Assembly: GCA_903882875.1 (NCBI GenBank)
Contig: CAIRYQ010000042.1
Location: forward strand, 124,001 to 188,000
Length of the DNA stretch: 64,000 nucleotides
Source of the DNA: an uncultured Spartobacteria bacterium
GTDB taxonomy: Bacteria > Verrucomicrobiota > Verrucomicrobiia > Chthoniobacterales > Chthoniobacteraceae
Reading direction: 5' to 3'
The notes beneath the pieces are model-generated. The model was not told the DNA's origin, did not search any database, and saw nothing but the letters and a program-made list of their open reading frames with translations. Within the stretch, counting starts at the first letter, position 1, and each line of letters begins with the position of its first letter. Shown here piece by piece: positions 1 through 8,126 of this stretch. The position numbers were made by a program, and so were the translations under genes.

Positions 1-16
1 ACCTCACGCGGTCCGG

Positions 17-655
17 ATGACCGAAAAAGGTTGGTCAATTCTGATTCCAATAAATAATCGCTTCGATTCTTCGAGTAGTAAGATTTTGGCTGAGTTAGCT
101 GGATCTACTGACGACTACATTCCATTACTCGAAAGGCTTAGCATGATTAGGCAAGCAGCTTGCCAATCTGGCGGTGTCCTGTTCTTGGTTACCAAGGAAG
201 AGGTAAATAGTGGCGATGTCTCGCGACTTCGTGATTTTTTTCGGATGTTTGAATCCGCGCCTGATATTTTACCTCATATTCGGGGTAAGTTTTTATTGGC
301 TGTTCATGGCTGGGATGATGATCCTAGGGAAATATACGAAATCCCAAAAGTCAGGGCTTGGTTTGCCAAAGCGGAAAAATCGGTGCTTGGATGGAGTTAC
401 TACTTAGACTTAGATTCTCCGTATTCCACTTTTCGGGCATTTTACGCCTGCACTTGTAGGATAACTCGACGGGAGACTTCCGATGACGGAACAAGGCAAA
501 TGCTCTATTTTTCAAAAAAGGAGCGGAAGGCCTTTATTATACGCCATTTTCGTTGGTTAAATCATTTTACGAAGAAGCACCAAATCTCTTTGTCTGTGAA
601 CAAGGAGATTTCTGACGCTATGGCAAAAATAGTCGTTGGCTTCAGTGCTCGTTGA
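17..655 (+). CDS. Hypothetical protein, AT-richer than surroundings
   Basis: A 212-codon open frame with no family I recognise. The reading frame is open back to the first base of the window, so the true start may lie upstream and the ATG used here is only the first one visible. The product is a soluble-looking mixed protein with no signal peptide or membrane segment. It is rich in Phe, Trp and Tyr in its second half (for example GWSYYLDLD near residue 127) and ends in a basic stretch with two FxxRHFRW/KKH-type patches. The base composition is clearly lower in GC than the rest of the window and codon use is less biased, which suggests recent transfer. It could be the last gene of an accessory island whose body lies to the left. 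Confidence 0.55.
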   Translation: MTEKGWSILIPINNRFDSSSSKILAELAGSTDDYIPLLERLSMIRQAACQSGGVLFLVTKEEVNSGDVSRLRDFFRMFESAPDILPHIRGKFLLAVHGWDDDPREIYEIPKVRAWFAKAEKSVLGWSYYLDLDSPYSTFRAFYACTCRITRRETSDDGTRQMLYFSKKERKAFIIRHFRWLNHFTKKHQISLSVNKEISDAMAKIVVGFSAR

Positions 656-702
656 TTTTTACTGAAACGCACGCTGCTAGTTTTCGCCTTATGCGCATTC
701 TG

Positions 703-810
703 TGATGCAACCCCGGTGGGGTTGATGATTCTTTGTGCGCAGGCCCGTGGTAGACGCTCGTGCGGCGCGCCAGCCATGGGCTGAATGATGGAATCCCGTT
801 GGGACTATTT
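703..810. repeat. Probable dispersed intergenic repeat with a short palindrome
   Basis: The spacer between the first two genes contains no convincing ORF. It includes a perfect 7-bp palindrome with a 3-base loop (caacccc/ggggttg, 708-724), followed by a stretch whose conceptual translation on both strands is the low-information type often mis-called as a gene in PVC genomes. I infer a dispersed non-coding repeat; only one copy is visible here. Confidence 0.3.
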
Positions 811-906
811 GCCGGCTGAGAGTGCGAATACACTCCACAATCCTTGCGCGGGTCCGCTTTACTTCCCCGCGCACCGATTTCCCACCGACTCACTTTCTCC
901 TTCACG

Positions 907-1779
907 ATGATCTCCCATTTTTTCGCCATCTTCCTCTTTGTCGGAACCACCTTTGCGCAGGCGGCGGCTCCGACGGTGGAGGTGTGGCCGGAAGGGAAGA
1001 TGCCGGGGAAGGGCGCGAATGCACCCGAGGCGGAGGTGCCGCGGAATGACGGCTTTCACCGCATTACCAATGTCAGCCGGCCCACGTTGACGCTGTTTCC
1101 GGCGCAGCGGAAAGCGGGCGCGGCGGCGGCGCCGGCGATGATCGTCTGTCCCGGCGGCGGGTATGGCTACACGGTCATCGACAAGGAGGGCACCGAGATC
1201 GCGGCTTGGCTGAACTCCGCCGGGATCAGCGCGCTGGTGCTGAAGTATCGCACGCCGAACAACCGCGCCGGGGCGCTGCAGGATGCCCAGCGCGCCCTGA
1301 GCCTCGCCCGCGAGCGCGCCGCGGAATGGAACGTCGATCCGCAGCGGCTCGGCATCATCGGCTTTTCCGCCGGCGGCAATCTTGCGGCGAAGGCGAGCGC
1401 GCCGCTGGAGGAGCGGAGCTACCCCGCCATTGATGCGATCGATCGGCAAAGCTGCCGGCCGGACTTTGCCGTGCTCGTTTACCCGGCTTACCTCGACGCC
1501 CCACGCGACAAGGTCGGGGCCGGCCACGTCGCGCCGGACCTGAATCTCAAGGCGAAGATCCCGCCGACGCTCATCGTCCACAGCGAAGACGACAAGACCC
1601 ACGTGGTCGGCAGCAAGGTCTATCACGCCGCGCTCGACGAGGCGAAGGTGGCGCATGAGTTCAAACTCTACCCCACCGGCGGCCACGGCTACGGCCTGCA
1701 TTGCAAAGGCGACGCCCGCGCCTGGCCGGACGACACGCTGAAGTGGCTGCAAAAGGTGCTGCCGACGCTTGGGAAGTGA
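907..1779 (+). CDS. Secreted alpha/beta-hydrolase, acetyl-xylan-esterase-like
   Basis: An exported serine hydrolase of the BD-FAE/acetyl esterase (dienelactone-hydrolase-like) type. The start at 907 is preferred over an in-frame start at 844 because it gives a clean signal peptide, residues 1-19, ending in FAQA. The oxyanion-hole motif CPGGGYGY is at residues 81-88. The nucleophile elbow GFSAG places the catalytic Ser near 154, an Asp lies in HSEDDK (about 228-229), and the His is in GGHGYG near 260. These positions match a complete family member of normal length (290 aa). Members of this family remove acetyl or other acyl groups from plant polysaccharides; the actual substrate cannot be read from the sequence. 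It stands alone, with no operon partner on its strand. Confidence 0.82.
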   Translation: MISHFFAIFLFVGTTFAQAAAPTVEVWPEGKMPGKGANAPEAEVPRNDGFHRITNVSRPTLTLFPAQRKAGAAAAPAMIVCPGGGYGYTVIDKEGTEIAAWLNSAGISALVLKYRTPNNRAGALQDAQRALSLARERAAEWNVDPQRLGIIGFSAGGNLAAKASAPLEERSYPAIDAIDRQSCRPDFAVLVYPAYLDAPRDKVGAGHVAPDLNLKAKIPPTLIVHSEDDKTHVVGSKVYHAALDEAKVAHEFKLYPTGGHGYGLHCKGDARAWPDDTLKWLQKVLPTLGK

Positions 1780-1887
1780 GTAGGGGGCTTGGCTGCGGAT
1801 GGGTGTCGGAATTATCCGATTAAAACATCGGGCGATGGCGGCTTTTTTTCATTTCCCCTCTAAAGCCTCTCGCGGAATACAGGAAAA

Positions 1888-2134
1888 GGCTGCGATGTAA
1901 TACCTTTTTGGCGGATGAATGCAGCTCGGAGGTCGATTCTTATAGCAAAAAGGCGGATAACTGGAGCTTGGAGGTCACTTTCTGCACCTCCAAGACGGTC
2001 CAACTCGCTTCGGAGGGGGCGGTATCCGCCAAAAAGCTATGATTTCGCAGCCCGGAACTCCGAGTGCCGAGCAAAAGGCTGTGGCCTCGGAGCTCCGGGC
2101 TGCAAGTATCCGCCTTTTTACTATAATATCGCAG
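1888..2134. repeat. Cluster of about four diverged copies of a short repeat, both orientations
   Basis: A short unit containing an A5/T5 run next to ggcggat, an AT-rich tail and ctcggag recurs at about 1890-1933, 1934-1976, 2012-2050 and 2086-2134. The first two copies are on one strand and the last two on the other. Positions 2047-2064 and 2086-2103 form an almost perfect 18-bp inverted repeat (17 of 18 pairs) around a 21-base loop. Flanking it, gtatccgcc + A5 (2022) and gtatccgcc + T5 (2106) are direct repeats that differ by inversion of the homopolymer. This fills most of the 455-base gap between the esterase and the regulator. It looks like a REP/MITE-type cluster rather than a coding region. 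Confidence 0.6.
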
Positions 2135-2233
2135 TCCTGAGCTGGATTGTTTGGGGTGGGAATGGAACGCATCGAGTCCGCCCGCGCAGCGATGGTCCGA
2201 CGCACCGTATCCTTGCACCCAATCCCTGAACCC

Positions 2234-2590
2234 ATGAGCGACCCGACTCCACCGACGAACCCGGCATCCGCACCGGCCAACCCCATGGCTGCACCCGCAA
2301 AGCCGGCCCCGAACCCTGCGGACTTTTTTGCCGCGCTCGGCAATCCGCTGCGCTGGGAGATGGTGAAGATGATGGCGGGCGGGAAGGCGGTTTCCGCGAG
2401 CGATGTGGCGGAGGCCTTGGGGCGCAACTTCGACGGGGTGAGCAAGCACCTGAAGGTACTGCTGGAGGCCGGTGTGGTGGAGATGAGCCTCGGGGAGGAT
2501 CGGCGCTTCTGGATGTATTCCATCCCGGCCTCGGTGCGGCGCGCGGATGGCGTGCTGGATTACGGGTTCGCCGTGATCCGTGTGGGGTGA
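2234..2590 (+). CDS. ArsR-type winged-helix transcriptional regulator
   Basis: A 118-aa DNA-binding protein. The start at 2234 is chosen over an upstream in-frame start at 2147 because the earlier extension runs into the repeat cluster. The first 28 residues are a Pro/Ala-rich disordered tail. The rest is an ArsR/SmtB-like winged helix: FFAALGNPLRWEMVKMM (helix 1), ASDVAEALGRNFDGVSKHL (helix-turn-helix with recognition helix) and a wing ending in FWMYSIP. The Cys and His residues of metal-sensing ArsR members are absent, so it probably responds to something else, or to nothing. It has no obvious partner: the next gene lies on the opposite strand. Confidence 0.72.
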   Translation: MSDPTPPTNPASAPANPMAAPAKPAPNPADFFAALGNPLRWEMVKMMAGGKAVSASDVAEALGRNFDGVSKHLKVLLEAGVVEMSLGEDRRFWMYSIPASVRRADGVLDYGFAVIRVG

Positions 2591-2628
2591 AGGCGAATCA
2601 CCTGCGGCCCCGGTGGCCAAGCATGGCG

Positions 2629-3081
2629 TCAGACCCGCACTTTGATGACGACCTTCCGCACTGCGCAGGGGCCGTCGAGTTCGAGGCAGGGCGCGTGGGC
2701 GTCTTCGGGATAGAAGATGGTGAACTCCCCGGCTCGCAGCCTTAGCGGCGTCGGGTTGGCGGGCGCGGCGAAGAGGGCGTAGTCTTTTTCGCTGTCGTAG
2801 GGCTTCGTCTCGGCGAGGCCGGTGAGCGGCGACCAGAGCAGCGTTTCCCGGCCCGATTGGACGAACTGGATATCAATGTAGTTCCGGTGCGCCTCGAATT
2901 TCCCCTCGGCGAGCGGCTTCGTCGTGTAGGCCTGCACGAGCGCGAAACAGTCGTCACCCGCGATGTCGTGGCGTCCGGGCGGCAGGTCGGCGGGCAGGTT
3001 GCGGAGGAATTCAAAGGCCGCGCCGAACCGCGGTGAGAGCGAAGCGTAGCGGCTGGATTGGGCGAGGGTGCCGGCGATCAT
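2629..3081 (-). CDS. YhcH/YjgK/YiaL family cupin-like protein (DUF386)
   Basis: A 150-aa cupin-like protein of the YhcH/EbgC family. The start at 3081 (MIAGTLAQSSRY) fits the family N-terminus and discards a 24-residue upstream extension. Family landmarks are HRNYIDIQFV near residues 65-74, an acidic PYDSEKDYALF segment, and FYPEDAHAPCLE near the end, which supplies the His/Glu metal ligands of the barrel. Family members are linked to sialic acid (YhcH) or galactoside (EbgC) metabolism and are thought to act as sugar mutarotases or lyase-like enzymes. No sugar operon surrounds this copy, so its substrate is open. Confidence 0.8.
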   Translation of the reverse strand: MIAGTLAQSSRYASLSPRFGAAFEFLRNLPADLPPGRHDIAGDDCFALVQAYTTKPLAEGKFEAHRNYIDIQFVQSGRETLLWSPLTGLAETKPYDSEKDYALFAAPANPTPLRLRAGEFTIFYPEDAHAPCLELDGPCAVRKVVIKVRV

Positions 3082-3353
3082 GGAATGGGTTTCTTGTGGG
3101 GTGATGACGAAAGCGAGGAAAGGAGTTCTGACGAGCTGTGAGTCTCGGCGCAAGCCGATGCGGTGACGCGCTCACGGATGAAAATAGAGGGGATTGTGCG
3201 TGAGCTTCCGGGTCGCGTGCTCCACCCGGGAGTCGCTGTCGCACGTCAGTGCCAATTTTGATGCGTCAGCCATGCGGGTGCGGTGATGCGCGAAGCATTT
3301 CGTCACTGACAAATTCGGGTGCAAATCCGTCCCGTTTTGCAAAGGATGCGGAC

Positions 3354-3911
3354 ATGAAAAAGGAACTCGCCCGCAAGCAACGCGAAGAACTGCTCAAGAC
3401 GCTGAAGGCCCGCTTTGAAAAGAACATGAACCGCCACAAGGGAGTGGATTGGGCCAAGGTGCAGGCGCGGCTGGAGGCGAGCCCGGCGAAGCTGTGGTCG
3501 CTGAATGAAATGGAGAGGACCGGCGGTGAACCCGACGTGGTGGCGCTCGACGGCAAGACCGGTGAGGTGACATTCTTCGATTGCTCCGAGCAGACGCCTG
3601 CCGGGCGCGTGAGCCTGTGCTACGACGACGAGGCGCTCGCATCGCGCAAGGAGCACAAGCCGAAGGGCAGCGCCGTGGGCATGGCGGCGGCAATGGGCAT
3701 CGAGCTTCTCACGGAGGACGAATATTTCGCGCTGCAGAAGCTGGGCGACTTTGATGCAAAGCGGTCGAGCTGGATTGCGACGCCCGCAGATTTTCGCAAG
3801 CAGGGCGGCGCGCTGTGGGGCGGACGCAGCTACGGGCGCGTCTTCATCGGGTGCAATGGCGCGGAGTCCTACTATGCAGGCCGCGCGTTCCGTGGATCGC
3901 TAAGGGTCTGA
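3354..3911 (+). CDS. DUF4256 family protein
   Basis: A soluble 185-aa protein resembling the DUF4256 family, whose function is unknown. The ATG at 3354 is preferred because an AAAGGA ribosome binding site lies just upstream; an earlier in-frame start at 3249 would add a non-homologous tail. Family-like segments are LWSLNEMERTGGEPDVVALD, a phrase around FFDCSEQTPAGR, a charged segment with DDEALASRKEHKP, and the C-terminal ALWGGRSYGRVFIGCNGAES. There is no signal peptide. It converges on the tannase-like gene, with 34 bases between the stop codons. Confidence 0.72.
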   Translation: MKKELARKQREELLKTLKARFEKNMNRHKGVDWAKVQARLEASPAKLWSLNEMERTGGEPDVVALDGKTGEVTFFDCSEQTPAGRVSLCYDDEALASRKEHKPKGSAVGMAAAMGIELLTEDEYFALQKLGDFDAKRSSWIATPADFRKQGGALWGGRSYGRVFIGCNGAESYYAGRAFRGSLRV

Positions 3912-3945
3912 CGGCGCGGCATACACAAGTTGGAGCGGATCTGGC

Positions 3946-5433
3946 TTACTCGGCGGCGGGCGGACGGAAGCGTTCGGCGATCCGTTCCACGCCGCCGCGC
4001 GGGCCATCCTTCGGCTCGAAGCTGGAGGTGGTGGCGTTCCATCCGGTGCGGGTCGGATAGGGATAAAGAGGCATCTCCCATTCGCTCTTTCCATTCACCG
4101 CGTGCCGACCTTGCAGTGCGAACGGCGCGGTGCCGGTCTCGCGCCAGGCGCGCACGGCATCGAGGAGATTCGGTGCTTGATTGATGCCGGGGCCTCCGCC
4201 GTGTGCGAGGCCGGGCACGACGTAGAAGCGGAAAAACGACTGCACCTTTTCGAGTCCGCCGAAGTGCGCGACCACGCGCTCATAGTAGTCCACCGATGCG
4301 TGGTAGGGCACGACGGAATCGGCGGTGCCGAGCGTCATGACGAACTTGCCGCCGCGCTTGGCGAAGGCGCTGAGGTCGGGGTTCTCTGCGTTGAGATAGG
4401 GCGCGAGTTTCGCGGTGTAGGTTTCGATGTCGGCACCGAAATTGACGTCCTCCATTTTCTTGTCCGCGCCGAAGACCCATTTGAAAAGATACGGGTGCCC
4501 GTGCGAGGCCTCGATGGAACTGCCAAGCGGGATGCCGTTGAAAATGCGCTCGCCGGTCACGGCGTGGCGCGGGCCGTCGAAAAGTTTGCGCAGCGCCGCG
4601 GCGTGCTCGTTGGTGAGCGTCGCGTCCTTTTTCCGCGCCAGCGCGATGACGGCCTCGATGTCCTGCGCCGTGCAGCGCGGGTCGGAGACGAACTTCCCCT
4701 CCGCCGCCGGAATCTCGCGCGACGCCATGTATTCATTCGCGGCGGCGATAACGCTCGCGTCCTGCGATTTCGTGAAGGGGCGCTTTTGCAGAATCTGATC
4801 ATTCCACAGGAAGTACGCGTGCAGCGGCGTACGGCAGTGCGCAGCGACGGCGGCGGCGATGCCGTCGTAGTCCTCGGGATAACGCTGCGCTTCCTGCAGC
4901 GCCTGCTGGCCGCCCGTCGAGCCGCCGCTGAAATAGGAAAGCTCCGCGTCCTTGCCGTAATGGGCGCGCGTGATTTGCTTCCCCGCGACCGTCATGAGAT
5001 GCGTCGCGCGGAATCCGAAATCCTTCCACACTTCCGGATTGCCGACGCCGGAGTCGGCATTCGGCGCGGTGCCCATGTCCGTCGTCGCCACCGAATAACC
5101 CGCCGCACTCTGGCTCGCGAGGCCGCCGGGATTGATATGCCCCGCCGCGCCGCCATTGCCGAGGCCGAGAAAGCGTCCGTTCCATTTTTCGGCATCGGGC
5201 AGCCAGACTTCCACATTGATGTTCGAGCCCTTCGCGGGATGCAGCGCCAGCTTCACGACCGTCCGCGTTCCGGACGCATCACGCTCCACCGTCACGTTCG
5301 TCGCGGTTTCGATTTTCAGCGCGCGAAGAACGGTCAGCCGCTCATCACCCGCGGGCAAAGGCTTGTTCCCAGCGAATGCCGGAAAACAAGTGAGCAGCGT
5401 GGCGATGGCTATGGATGTGATTTTTCTGTTCAT
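3946..5433 (-). CDS. Tannase/feruloyl esterase family hydrolase
   Basis: A 495-aa exported esterase of the tannase and feruloyl esterase family (Pfam Tannase). The signal peptide is residues 1-21 (ending AFAG). The early landmark is RFLGLGNGGAAG near 87-97. The nucleophile motif FSGGSTGGQQ places Ser near 172, the acid is in GTADSVVPYH (Asp near 372), and the His is in PGLAHGGGPG near 411. The pair of Cys residues that bracket the triad in fungal enzymes is not obvious. Family members hydrolyse gallate or ferulate esters of plant polymers or related aromatics such as MHET. It is monocistronic here and faces away from the Hint cluster. Confidence 0.85.
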   Translation of the reverse strand: MNRKITSIAIATLLTCFPAFAGNKPLPAGDERLTVLRALKIETATNVTVERDASGTRTVVKLALHPAKGSNINVEVWLPDAEKWNGRFLGLGNGGAAGHINPGGLASQSAAGYSVATTDMGTAPNADSGVGNPEVWKDFGFRATHLMTVAGKQITRAHYGKDAELSYFSGGSTGGQQALQEAQRYPEDYDGIAAAVAAHCRTPLHAYFLWNDQILQKRPFTKSQDASVIAAANEYMASREIPAAEGKFVSDPRCTAQDIEAVIALARKKDATLTNEHAAALRKLFDGPRHAVTGERIFNGIPLGSSIEASHGHPYLFKWVFGADKKMEDVNFGADIETYTAKLAPYLNAENPDLSAFAKRGGKFVMTLGTADSVVPYHASVDYYERVVAHFGGLEKVQSFFRFYVVPGLAHGGGPGINQAPNLLDAVRAWRETGTAPFALQGRHAVNGKSEWEMPLYPYPTRTGWNATTSSFEPKDGPRGGVERIAERFRPPAAE

Positions 5434-5678
5434 GGGAATGCGCGAGTTTGAGTGAGTCTATCCAGACGCGCCGTGAGTCGTCTATCAAACGATGGAAGCA
5501 CCCGATGAGTCAGACCTATGAGGGCGAGGGCTGCCTAGTTCTGCCTTATCCATTTGACGCAGGGTTTGCCCGTAGGACAGCCGCGTTGCTCTTCTACAGT
5601 TGCGTCAAACCCATAAATCCCGATTTCATTTGGTTGGCTTCTGAGTTTCAAATGAGGCGCAGGCTGCGACGCAGTTCC
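5434..5678. other. Intergenic spacer with a small inverted repeat
   Basis: No credible gene lies between the tannase start and the first Hint gene. A 9-bp inverted repeat (tttgacgca at 5553, tgcgtcaaa at 5601) flanks about 39 bases and could fold, but has no T-tract. I see nothing else. Confidence 0.3.
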
Positions 5679-6587
5679 TTATCTGTCGCTGCTGCAGAGG
5701 ATGGCATCCGGGCCGACGAAATAGTCGTGGTTCCCCTCGACCTCAAGGTTGTACACAGCCACCGGCGCATTGAGATCCTTGTGCCTGGCCGTACACTTCA
5801 CGGGAAGCAATTCGGTAGAATCCGTGCCGAGGGCGAGCAGCCGGTTGGACGAGGAGAGCACCCTCGCCTCCGTGCGCTGGCCGCGCGCTGTGAAGAAACG
5901 GTGATCCTGCGTGCAGGTGATCGCACCGTGCCGCGTGCCGAGCACCATCAGGTCGGCTCGGTGGCCCACGATCAGTTTGGTCACCCGCGCCGGCTCGATG
6001 TTCCCCGTGCGCCCATTGAAGGAGAGCACGCGATCACCGACATGGATGTCCTCGATGGCGCGGACGCCCGTGGGTGTCCGCACCGGCGTCCCAGCAACGA
6101 AGCAGTTGCCCGGCATCGGGTTAGGGCAGACAGGCGGAGCAGCAGGCTGCGGTGCCGGTAATCCCGCACGCAAGTTATGGGAAAAGACATTCGGATCTGA
6201 TGTGTCGAATTTTTTGACGTTCATGGTGTCAACCAACAGATTCGGGGCGATCATTTCCTGCCGGTTGATCTCCTGATTGACGCCCGTAAGTTCCTGGTTT
6301 GCGGCTTGTAGATCTTGAGTTGTATGGACTACGTTGCGCGTGTCGAAAGCAAGATTTGACACGTCATCTCCACCGGGGTTGTGCATATACATTCTGGCGG
6401 TTATTTCCGCGATCTCAATTGCCGTTTTTTCCAGATATGCCGTGTCTTTCGCTATTCTATTCTCCAGTTGCGCCTTCTTCGCTTTGAGGCCCGGGTCAAC
6501 GTCGCTCGAGCAGGAGCAAAACAGGAAGGCGACAACAGCCGCTGTCAGCGAAAACGACAGGCGATGGGACTTATTGGATGGCTTCAT
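5679..6587 (-). CDS. Lipoprotein with C-terminal Hint domain, C-terminal HN lost
   Basis: A 302-aa exported protein. The start at 6587 gives a basic N-terminus, a hydrophobic core and a lipobox-like FCSC (Cys near 26); longer upstream starts lack this. Residues about 30-65 and 90-115 are helical and charged, likely coiled coil, followed by a Pro-rich linker (APQPAAPPVCPNPMPGN). A Hint domain of the pretoxin/hedgehog-intein type begins at Cys162 (CFVAGTPVRTPTG), with VGDRVLSF, the block-B motif TCTQDH (224-229) and the terminal block VYNLEVEGNHDYFVG. The normal terminal His-Asn is replaced by Ser-Ser (AILCSSDR), and the protein ends there with no downstream toxin. N-terminal Cys chemistry may remain, but full cleavage after Asn is unlikely. 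Confidence 0.78.
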   Translation of the reverse strand: MKPSNKSHRLSFSLTAAVVAFLFCSCSSDVDPGLKAKKAQLENRIAKDTAYLEKTAIEIAEITARMYMHNPGGDDVSNLAFDTRNVVHTTQDLQAANQELTGVNQEINRQEMIAPNLLVDTMNVKKFDTSDPNVFSHNLRAGLPAPQPAAPPVCPNPMPGNCFVAGTPVRTPTGVRAIEDIHVGDRVLSFNGRTGNIEPARVTKLIVGHRADLMVLGTRHGAITCTQDHRFFTARGQRTEARVLSSSNRLLALGTDSTELLPVKCTARHKDLNAPVAVYNLEVEGNHDYFVGPDAILCSSDR

Positions 6588-6714
6588 ACGATGTGGCTTT
6601 CTGTTTCTTTGGTGGCGGTTATTCGGATTCTGAAATTCAATCGCAGGTGGACACGTTAGTTGCCGCCATGCACAGCGCGGCATGGGCATGATGTCCGTGC
6701 GAACGCGCGGCTGT

Positions 6715-6978
6715 TCATTGGTGGCCTTTTTCCAGCGCCGATTTGAGCTGCTGAATCGCACGTTCACATGCTACCAAAGCCTTCCGCCGGCCATCATCCT
6801 TCCGTTGTTTTCCCGCACCTTGTTCGAGGGTTTGCTTCGCCTTTTCCAACGCAGCGAGGGCCGCCCGGAGTTCAGGATGATCCTCGCCCGTTGCCCCGCT
6901 CCTTGGCTTTGCGGCTTCCAAGGGCAGCGACAGAATGGGGAATACATAGAGGATGCAGAGGGCTTTTTTGATGCTCAT
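6715..6978 (-). CDS. Small exported coiled-coil protein
   Basis: An 87-aa protein that I cannot assign to a family. Residues 1-22 form a signal peptide (MSIKKALCILYVFPILSLPL, then EAA). The mature part is a highly charged, Ala/Lys/Gln-rich helix (ALAALEKAKQTLEQ and AIQQLKSALEKG), probably a short coiled coil in the periplasm. It sits 19 bases after the preceding minus-strand lipoprotein gene and 127 bases before the first Hint gene, so it is likely part of the same transcript. A role with the Hint proteins is inferred only from position. Confidence 0.62.
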   Translation of the reverse strand: MSIKKALCILYVFPILSLPLEAAKPRSGATGEDHPELRAALAALEKAKQTLEQGAGKQRKDDGRRKALVACERAIQQLKSALEKGHQ

Positions 6979-6997
6979 GTGGTTTGGGTCGGTATTT

Positions 6998-7384
6998 TCA
7001 CCTCATCGGCGTTATGCAAACTGGTGGCGTGACGCTGGGTGGAGCGGCGGCCGGGGGTGTGTAGCGGGGAAGGTTCCAGTTGTACATTCTGTCACGCGCC
7101 GCATCCTCCCGGGCATCCACCGCATTCCCCGCTTGCATGGCAGTGCCCAGAGGCCCCATTGCAGGGTAAATTACCTCATTCCCCTCATCGTGCGCCGCTT
7201 GTCTATCCGCCTCATCCTGCGTGTAGAGTTGGCCGGTCTTTGGATTGACTTTTCCCATGTATTGCGCCGCCCGTTTCTTCTGCCAAGCTGCGTCGTCTTT
7301 ATTCGCACAGCCGGATAACACGGACATGAGGGCGAGAGCTATGCACAGCGTCACGTTTTGGATCGGTTTCAGAAGGATTTTCAT
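6998..7384 (-). CDS. Lipoprotein resembling the N-terminal part of its Hint neighbours
   Basis: A 128-aa lipoprotein. The start at 7384 gives a classic signal with lipobox VLSGC (lipid-bearing Cys26). The mature part contains KRAAQYMGKVNPKTGQLYTQ, then a region with AGNAVDAREDAARDR, and ends in a Pro-rich tail, PPAAAPPSVTPPVCITPM, then Arg and stop. That tail closely matches the linker that leads directly into the Hint domain of the 5679-6587 protein (PPVCPNPMPGNC). This gene therefore looks like the same architecture without the Hint module. It lies between the two Hint genes on the same strand. Confidence 0.65.
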   Translation of the reverse strand: MKILLKPIQNVTLCIALALMSVLSGCANKDDAAWQKKRAAQYMGKVNPKTGQLYTQDEADRQAAHDEGNEVIYPAMGPLGTAMQAGNAVDAREDAARDRMYNWNLPRYTPPAAAPPSVTPPVCITPMR

Positions 7385-7418
7385 TGGGTATGCGTTTGAA
7401 TTATCTGAGTCTTTCCAG

Positions 7419-8126
7419 CTACTTATGGTTATGGCAAAGAATGGCATCCGGGCCGACGAAGTAGTCGTGATTCCCCTCCACCTCGATGTTGTAAACCTTC
7501 GCTGGTGAACGCAAATCCGCGCGCTTCACCTTAAAGTGGATGGGAACCACGCCGCTCAAATTCGCCCCGAGCGCCATCACGCTGTCGGATGCGGAGAGTG
7601 CTGCCGCCGTCGTCCAGTGATCGTCTGCTGTGAGGAAGCGGTGGTTCTGCGAGCAGGTGACGGAACCGTGAGGCGAAGCCACCGTCACCAAATCCGCACG
7701 GTGTCCGATAATCTCCCTGCTCACACGCGCTGGCTCGACTCTGCCTGTGCGTTCATTGAACGAGAGCACGCTGTCCCCGCGCCGGATGTCCTCGATGTTC
7801 CGTGCCCCCGAAGGCGTCTGCACCTGCGTGCCCGCCACAAAACACATGGCCGAGCCTCCGCCGGTGGCCATCGGCGTGGTGCATGTAGTGTTCGCCTCGG
7901 CTGCGGCGGACGAACTCGGCGAAGCAGGGGCGGATTTAGACGTTTGCATCGCGGCGGCGGAAGCCGCCGCGTTTGTCGCCGAATTCGTGCTGGAACGGTA
8001 GTTATCCGACGCCGCGTCAATCTGAGCCTGTGTTCCAGAATAGAAAACACTGTTTCTCTTGTTTGGATCGTTTGTCGCGGAGCCAAAACATGCCGACAAA
8101 CCGGCGTCGCAGGCGGCTACGGTCAC
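7419..8126 (-). CDS. Hint-domain protein with intact terminal His-Asn; N-terminus probably lost
   Basis: A 235-aa reading if the GTG at 8126 is the start; no ATG lies in the frame and a stop occurs a short way upstream, so the gene is probably 5'-truncated. No signal peptide is present. Residues 40-90 are a low-complexity Ala/Ser/Thr linker ending in TCTTPM. A complete-looking Hint domain starts at Cys95 (CFVAGTQVQTPSG) with GDSVLSF, block B TCSQNH, and the terminal block VYNIEVEGNHDYFVG then AILCHNHK. Cys1, the block-B His and the terminal His-Asn (232-233) are all kept, followed by only two residues. The domain could thus be capable of autoprocessing, but no toxin or other C-extein follows. 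Confidence 0.68.
   Translation of the reverse strand: MTVAACDAGLSACFGSATNDPNKRNSVFYSGTQAQIDAASDNYRSSTNSATNAAASAAAMQTSKSAPASPSSSAAAEANTTCTTPMATGGGSAMCFVAGTQVQTPSGARNIEDIRRGDSVLSFNERTGRVEPARVSREIIGHRADLVTVASPHGSVTCSQNHRFLTADDHWTTAAALSASDSVMALGANLSGVVPIHFKVKRADLRSPAKVYNIEVEGNHDYFVGPDAILCHNHK

Noticed and set aside
7536-8105. Left part of the plus-strand frame that ends in the barrel remnant
   Set aside because: This part is antisense to the Hint gene and has no beta-barrel character; only the part from about 8106 is protein-like.
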